DNA from: Planctomycetota bacterium
GTDB taxonomy: Bacteria; Planctomycetota; Planctomycetia; Pirellulales; Lacipirellulaceae
Length of the DNA stretch: 17,518 nucleotides
Direction: 5' to 3'
Assembly (NCBI GenBank): GCA_022614705.1
Contig: JAKEIB010000150.1
Location: 1-17,518, forward strand
The translations under genes and the position numbers were made by a program. How positions within the stretch are numbered: the first letter of the stretch is position 1; each line of letters starts with the position of its first letter. Below, piece by piece: positions 14,238 to 17,518 of this stretch. The notes below the pieces were generated by a model that saw only the letters and a program-made list of their open reading frames with translations, was not told the DNA's origin and ran no database searches.

Positions 14238-14462
14238 ATGGCGAATCAGAAGGAAGAAGCACTTGAAGTCGAGGGCGTCGTTACGCAGGCCCTCGCCAAC
14301 ACGCGTTTTCGCGTGGAGATTGAAGGTGGACACATCGTCATGGCCCACGTCGCCGGCCGCATGCGCAAGCATTTCATCCGCATTGTGCCGGGCGACCGCG
14401 TGCGCGTCGAACTCTCCCCCTACGATCTGACCAAGGGCCGGATCGTCTACCGCGAACGTTAA
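14238..14462 (+). CDS. infA: Translation initiation factor IF-1
   Basis: IF-1 binds the ribosomal A site during initiation and helps IF-2 and IF-3 select the initiator tRNA. The 74-residue product is a complete single S1/OB-fold domain: EALEVEGVVTQALANTRFRVEIEGGHIVMAHVAGRMRKHFIRI, then PGDRVRVELSPYDLTKGRIVYRER, all classical IF-1 signatures at normal length. I start at the ATG at 14238 (MANQKEEA) rather than an upstream in-frame start, because the family begins here and AGGCGAG precedes it. It reads towards the 595-aa secreted protein gene 191 bases later, which has its own ribosome binding site. Confidence 0.96.
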   Translation: MANQKEEALEVEGVVTQALANTRFRVEIEGGHIVMAHVAGRMRKHFIRIVPGDRVRVELSPYDLTKGRIVYRER

Positions 14463-14474
14463 TTGCTCGCGCGC

Positions 14475-14522
14475 TTCGCGGAACGACTTAGCTTTTACGC
14501 AATCCGCGTTATGTTCCGCGAA
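14475..14522 (+). terminator. Stem-loop after infA, possible terminator
   Basis: TTCGCGGAAC (14475-14484) and GTTCCGCGAA (14513-14522) are perfect ten-base inverted repeats around a 28-base loop, starting 13 bases after the infA stop. No T-run follows (it is A-rich instead), so an intrinsic terminator is not certain. Confidence 0.35.
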
Positions 14523-14653
14523 AAACCGGCCAAGAAAATCGCAAATCGGACGAACACACGGGTGGGTTCCGTCCTGTATACTTGGGAGCTTGGCGTACGA
14601 ACAATCGCCGGCGAGCCGCCAACACACACATACCTCTACCGGAGACTATACCA

Positions 14654-16441
14654 GTGAACGTCCTTCATCGCTCCGCCATGCCGTGGATGATTGTCGTTTT
14701 AGTAGCGGTGCACTATGCGTCGTTTGCACGGCCGCTTTGTGCGCAAGATCGCCTGAGGGTGGTACGCGACAACGATCAGGTTTTGCTTGCCGATGATCCA
14801 GCTGTCGCCGGCGAACTGAAAACGTTGGCTGTCGTCGCCATCGCGCCGTACGAGAGTTTGGTCCGCGACATCACCTTCCTGGGTACGCTGGCCGGCAAAC
14901 CGGAGCTGGGCCAAATGGTCGAGGGCGGCCTGGCGTTCTTCACGCAGGGCAAAGGCCCGGGCGCCATCGACAAGACGCAGCCGTGGGGCGTGATCGTGCA
15001 GACCGACGGCGCTCAGTTTCTGCCCATCGTCTGCCTGCCCGTGACGAACATCGACGATCTGCTCGGGGTCGCCACGGCCTTCGGCGCGCAGATCGCCGAC
15101 GGCGAGGAAGGCGTGAAGGTTCTGTCGCTGCCCAACGAGCAAACGATTTACGTGAAGCACGACGGCAACTGGGCGTTCATCGGCAACACGCCCGCTTCGC
15201 TCGCGCAGCTTCCCAAGGAACCGCAAACGATCCTCGCCAAGATGCTCGCCGAGTACGACATCGCCGCGAATGTCTCCGTGAAGGACGTCCCCGAAATGTA
15301 TCGGCAGTTCGCAATTCAGGCGATGCAGGCCGGCATGCAGCAACAACTGGTGAAGAAGGAGAACGAGACCGACGAAGAGTTCGAAACGCGTCAGAAATTG
15401 GCCGAGACGCAGATGCAGCAGATGGTGCAGATGATCAATGAAATCGAAACCGTCACGCTCGGCTGGTCGGTCGATGCCGAGCAGCAGCGCACGTTTCTCG
15501 ATTTCGCTTACCTCGTGAAGCCCCTCAGCAAGCTGGCCGAGCAGCTCACGGCGTACGAAAATACGCGGACCAACTTCGCCGGCTTCTATCAACCCGACGC
15601 CGCCGCGACCCTAACGTTTGCGATGAAGGCCGATCCGAAGCTCATCGAGCAAGACATCGCTCAGCTGAACGCTGCCATGCAATCGATGCGGGCCCAATTT
15701 AACAAGGCCGTGGACGAAAATGAAGAACTCGACGATGCCGATGCGCGCGACGCGATCAAGGCCGGGATGAGCGATTGGTTCGACGCACTGGAGGCCACGA
15801 CGAAAGCCGGCCAGTTCGATGCCGGCGCCGCTCTAACCGCCGGCCCGGAGACGATGACGCTGATCGCCGGGGCGCACGTGAAGGAACCGAAAAAGATCGA
15901 GGAGGGCCTCAAGAAAATGGAAGCGGCGGCCAACAAGTCGCCGAAATTCCAGGGCATCCAATGGAACGCCGCCAGCCACGAGGGCATTGATTTCCACACA
16001 CTCGTCGTCCCCATTCCCGAGGAACAGGAAGCCCCGCGGCGCCTGTTGGGCAGCGAGGCCAATATCGCCGTCGGCATCGGCCCCGAGGCCGTTTATCTGG
16101 CCGTGGGACGCGATCACGTCGAAGCCGCGAAAAAAGCGATCGACGCCTCGGCCGCCGAGCCAGATAAGGCCGTGCCGCCGTTCGAGCTGGCCGTGTCGCT
16201 CGGCCCGATCATGGAAATGGCCGCCGCCCAGGCCGAGGACGACAAGCAGAAGGCAATCCTGGAAACGGTCGCCGACATGCTCAAGAACGAAGCCCAGGGG
16301 CGCGACCACATCCGCGTCGTCGGGCGCGTCGTGCCGAACGGCCTGCGCTATCGGCTCGAAGCCGAAGAAGGCGTGCTCCGCGGCATCGGCAAAGCCACCG
16401 CCGAGGCGCAGCGCCAGGCCTTACAAGCGCAGCAGCAGTAA
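14654..16441 (+). CDS. Exported protein of unknown function, 595 residues
   Basis: The start is a GTG preceded by GGAG nine bases upstream; the open frame continues 24 codons further up but with no ribosome site. The N-terminus VNVLHRSAMPWMIVVLVAVH...ARPLCAQD reads as a signal peptide with likely cleavage after LCA (residue 30). The mature protein opens RLRVVRDNDQVLLADDPAV and is mixed alpha/beta. It has a charged Gln/Glu-rich, probably coiled-coil stretch near residues 225-275 (QQQLVKKENETDEEFETRQ) and no membrane span after the signal. No catalytic motif is apparent and there are few cysteines. I recognise it only as resembling planctomycete conserved exported proteins; no function is proposed. 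A TATACT at 14577-14582 could be its -10 box, but no -35 is convincing. Confidence 0.85.
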   Translation: MNVLHRSAMPWMIVVLVAVHYASFARPLCAQDRLRVVRDNDQVLLADDPAVAGELKTLAVVAIAPYESLVRDITFLGTLAGKPELGQMVEGGLAFFTQGKGPGAIDKTQPWGVIVQTDGAQFLPIVCLPVTNIDDLLGVATAFGAQIADGEEGVKVLSLPNEQTIYVKHDGNWAFIGNTPASLAQLPKEPQTILAKMLAEYDIAANVSVKDVPEMYRQFAIQAMQAGMQQQLVKKENETDEEFETRQKLAETQMQQMVQMINEIETVTLGWSVDAEQQRTFLDFAYLVKPLSKLAEQLTAYENTRTNFAGFYQPDAAATLTFAMKADPKLIEQDIAQLNAAMQSMRAQFNKAVDENEELDDADARDAIKAGMSDWFDALEATTKAGQFDAGAALTAGPETMTLIAGAHVKEPKKIEEGLKKMEAAANKSPKFQGIQWNAASHEGIDFHTLVVPIPEEQEAPRRLLGSEANIAVGIGPEAVYLAVGRDHVEAAKKAIDASAAEPDKAVPPFELAVSLGPIMEMAAAQAEDDKQKAILETVADMLKNEAQGRDHIRVVGRVVPNGLRYRLEAEEGVLRGIGKATAEAQRQALQAQQQ

Positions 16442-16586
16442 TAATCAAATCGCATTCGCTGGTGTGTTCGTGTGTGCCCCTGCTCGCAGCGCACCACAAA
16501 TCGTGATCGCATCGCAAAGCACTGCTCGCTGTTAAGAAGTCGCCGGTTGTGGGAAGCAAGCAACGCTTGGCATGATGTGCGAAGCC

Positions 16587-16617
16587 CCTCGTTCGTCGCG
16601 AGGTCGCCGCGGCGACC
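16587..16617. repeat. Overlapping palindromes between convergent genes
   Basis: CCTCG (16587-16591) pairs with CGAGG (16599-16603), and the perfect palindrome GGTCGCCGCGGCGACC (16602-16617) overlaps it. The 16-base palindrome is the exact centre of the hairpin at 8207-8238. It lies between the ends of the 595-aa protein gene and the 52-aa membrane peptide gene, so it could serve as a two-way terminator or be a REP-type repeat. Confidence 0.6.
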
Positions 16618-16632
16618 ACACCCAAGGATCCG

Positions 16633-16791
16633 CTATTTATTCATCAAAATCAACGCCCCGGCCGCGATGGCTAGCAGGCTCATCAGTTGATCGCGGAAGT
16701 CGAAGTTGATGTTCAATAGCGGCAACGCTCCGTACAGAACCAGCCAAATGCCCAGCACCAACATGCCGGAGTTCGCGGCAAGTTTCATCAT
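16633..16791 (-). CDS. Small two-helix membrane protein of unknown function
   Basis: This 52-residue gene was found by translating the minus strand from an ATG at 16791 to a TAG at 16635-16633. AAGGAG (16804-16799) sits seven bases before the start, a strong ribosome binding site that sets this apart from chance frames. The product MMKLAANSGMLVLGIWLVLY... has two hydrophobic segments (about 8-25 and 36-50) joined by the turn NINFDFRDQ, and ends LILMNK. Short proteins of this two-helix layout are common in bacteria and have no assigned function. It converges on the 595-aa protein gene. Confidence 0.72.
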   Translation of the reverse strand: MMKLAANSGMLVLGIWLVLYGALPLLNINFDFRDQLMSLLAIAAGALILMNK

Positions 16792-16864
16792 GATCGTGCT
16801 CCTTCTCGCTTGAGGAAGACGCTGTAGCCGGCCTCTAGTGGACGTTCAAAGCTGAATTGATGGG

Positions 16865-16924
16865 TGCCACTGGCTCCGCCAGTGCCTGCCGTACCCCGCA
16901 ACAGCACTGGCAAAGCCAGTGGCA
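16865..16924. repeat. Paired CACTGGC hairpin repeat
   Basis: CACTGGC-TCC-GCCAGTG (16868-16884) and CACTGGC-AAA-GCCAGTG (16905-16921) are two perfect hairpins. The outermost TGCCACTGGC (16865-16874) and GCCAGTGGCA (16915-16924) also pair over ten bases, so the unit can fold as two small hairpins or one large one. The plan is the same as at 14034-14093 but the sequence differs. Confidence 0.8.
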
Positions 16925-16968
16925 ACCAACATAGCAATCGAGGTTTGAGGGTCCAATAGGCACTGAGT

Positions 16969-16984
16969 ACCCGCCGCGGCGGGT
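16969..16984. repeat. 16-base perfect palindrome
   Basis: ACCCGCCGCGGCGGGT is fully self-complementary and lies inside the repeat block. It shares the CGCCGCGGCG centre with the palindromes at 8207-8238 and 16602-16617. Confidence 0.6.
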
Positions 16985-17063
16985 CGGTGTGCCGTAACTG
17001 TGTCGCCCAAAACGCCATCCTGTTTATTCGGTTGGCTCAGCAACAACCGCTTCTGCCACGGCG

Positions 17064-17140
17064 CACGGCTTCGGCCGTGAGCACCCCTCGACAGGCTCGG
17101 GGGCTGACTTCGGCGAGCTCAGTCGAGCCCAGCTTGTCGA
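17064..17140. repeat. Hairpin plus fold-back repeat cluster
   Basis: CACGGC-TTCG-GCCGTG (17064-17079) is a six-base-pair stem with the very stable UUCG tetraloop. Next to it, TCGACAGGCT (17088-17097) pairs with AGCTTGTCGA (17131-17140) with one mismatch, and inside that GGGCTGACT (17101-17109) pairs with AGTCGAGCCC (17121-17130) with one bulge. Confidence 0.65.
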
Positions 17141-17264
17141 AGACCGTCGAACCGGAGCGTGCCCGCCACGGCTGGATCGAAACAGTTTGCCACCCGTTCG
17201 TTGGTTTGCTACGCTCAACTGAATCGGCTTGGAGTGAAGCGCAACCCCGATTCGGAACAGACCC

Positions 17265-17477
17265 ATGCGAGCAACTTATTCCCGACGCATTCGATTCGAG
17301 CGGCTTGAAGATCGTTTCATGTTGACAGTAGTTCCCCCTCTGAGATATCTTGATGGATGTTCCGTAATCCGTGGGTGGTGGAGTATTCCTTGTCACAACC
17401 GCATAAGACGACTATATGCGTATGGCTCATCCGAAAAAATCTGCAACACAACAACGGAAGAAGATGCCGCGAATTAG
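17265..17477 (+). pseudogene. Remnant of a planctomycete surface protein N-terminus (LEDR motif)
   Basis: The frame opens MRATYSRRIRFERLEDRFML, a close match to the (F/L)E.LEDR.(L/M)L motif at the N-terminus of many large planctomycete extracellular proteins. Those proteins run for hundreds to thousands of residues; here the frame stops after 70, and from about residue 25 the sequence (LRYLDGCSVIRGWWS...) has no repeat, cadherin-like or dockerin-like character. Base composition also falls to a visibly lower GC after about 17330. I read this as a surface protein gene cut off by an insertion or decay, or a leftover motif. A real short protein cannot be excluded. GGAAC before the ATG is a weak ribosome site. 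Confidence 0.45.
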
Positions 17478-17518
17478 CGAAGGGTTATTGGACATACGTG
17501 TGAGCTTGCTTTGGGTGA

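Larger units (their letters stand above)
16795..17264. other. Repeat-rich region without a credible gene
   Basis: Several small open frames here fall inside repeats and lack ribosome binding sites, so I do not call them. The region holds the paired CACTGGC hairpins (16865-16924), a 16-base palindrome (16969-16984), a TTCG-loop hairpin (17064-17079) and a fold-back (17088-17140). Confidence 0.65.

Noticed and set aside
14699..15592. A 297-codon minus-strand open frame opposite the 595-aa exported protein
   Set aside because: The plus strand has a signal peptide and a ribosome site; the minus frame is low-complexity and lacks both.
16788..17018. Minus-strand open frame of 76 codons, and an overlapping one to 17046
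   Set aside because: Both are built from the CACTGGC hairpin and the 16-base palindrome, have no ribosome site and overlap the better-supported 52-aa gene start.
17416..17518. Possible plus-strand gene starting at ATG 17416 or 17422 and running off the edge
   Set aside because: Only about 32 residues are visible (basic, Lys/Gln-rich), with no Shine-Dalgarno, so it cannot be called; mentioned as a finding only.

Overview
The window looks like a chromosomal stretch of a planctomycete, probably a member of the Pirellulales. The pointers are the moderately high GC, an N-terminal 'FERLEDRFML' motif of the kind found at the start of planctomycete surface proteins, a PqqD-like/M50/HlyD fusion protein with adaptor partners, and many short palindromic repeats between and inside genes. 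The assignment is inference from gene content; no rRNA or tRNA is present to confirm it.

Layout. (1) Bases 1-878, minus: the N-terminal 292 codons of glnE, the glutamine synthetase adenylyltransferase, running off the left edge. (2) 1034-1590, plus: a promoter and a RelE/ParE-type toxin-antitoxin pair. The toxin stop shares a CTAG with the stop of miaB, which runs towards it. (3) 3301-1587, minus: a 61-aa membrane peptide followed by miaB. (4) 8127-3417, minus: a 1215-aa AsmA-like protein followed 22 bases later by a secreted SYLF-domain protein. (5) 13844-8244, minus: GAF-GAF-TM-HlyD protein, periplasmic HlyD adaptor, and PqqD-like/M50/HlyD membrane protease. Each of the two gaps holds a different large fold-back repeat, and a perfect 16-bp-arm hairpin follows the last gene. 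(6) 14238-16441, plus: infA (IF-1) and a 595-aa exported protein of unknown function. (7) 16791-16633, minus: a 52-aa membrane peptide. (8) 16795-17264: no credible gene, but at least four palindromic repeat units of different families. (9) 17265 to the end: a LEDR-motif N-terminus that quickly becomes unrelated, lower-GC sequence, probably the remnant of a surface protein gene.

How the genes may work together. glnE, miaB and infA are housekeeping genes (nitrogen control, tRNA modification, translation initiation). The AsmA-like and SYLF proteins are both envelope/lipid-related by family and look co-transcribed. The three-gene protease/adaptor cluster is the most unusual part. It combines a peptide-recognition-like domain, an intramembrane zinc protease and three adaptor modules, yet no ABC, RND or MFS pump is encoded beside it. 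It may process or export an unidentified peptide or protein, or serve as an envelope-stress device; this is inference.

A second theme is repeat invasion. A 27-base GC-rich palindromic repeat occurs identically inside miaB and inside the AsmA-like gene, read in different frames without breaking either, and a further hairpin repeat sits in frame in the AsmA-like gene.
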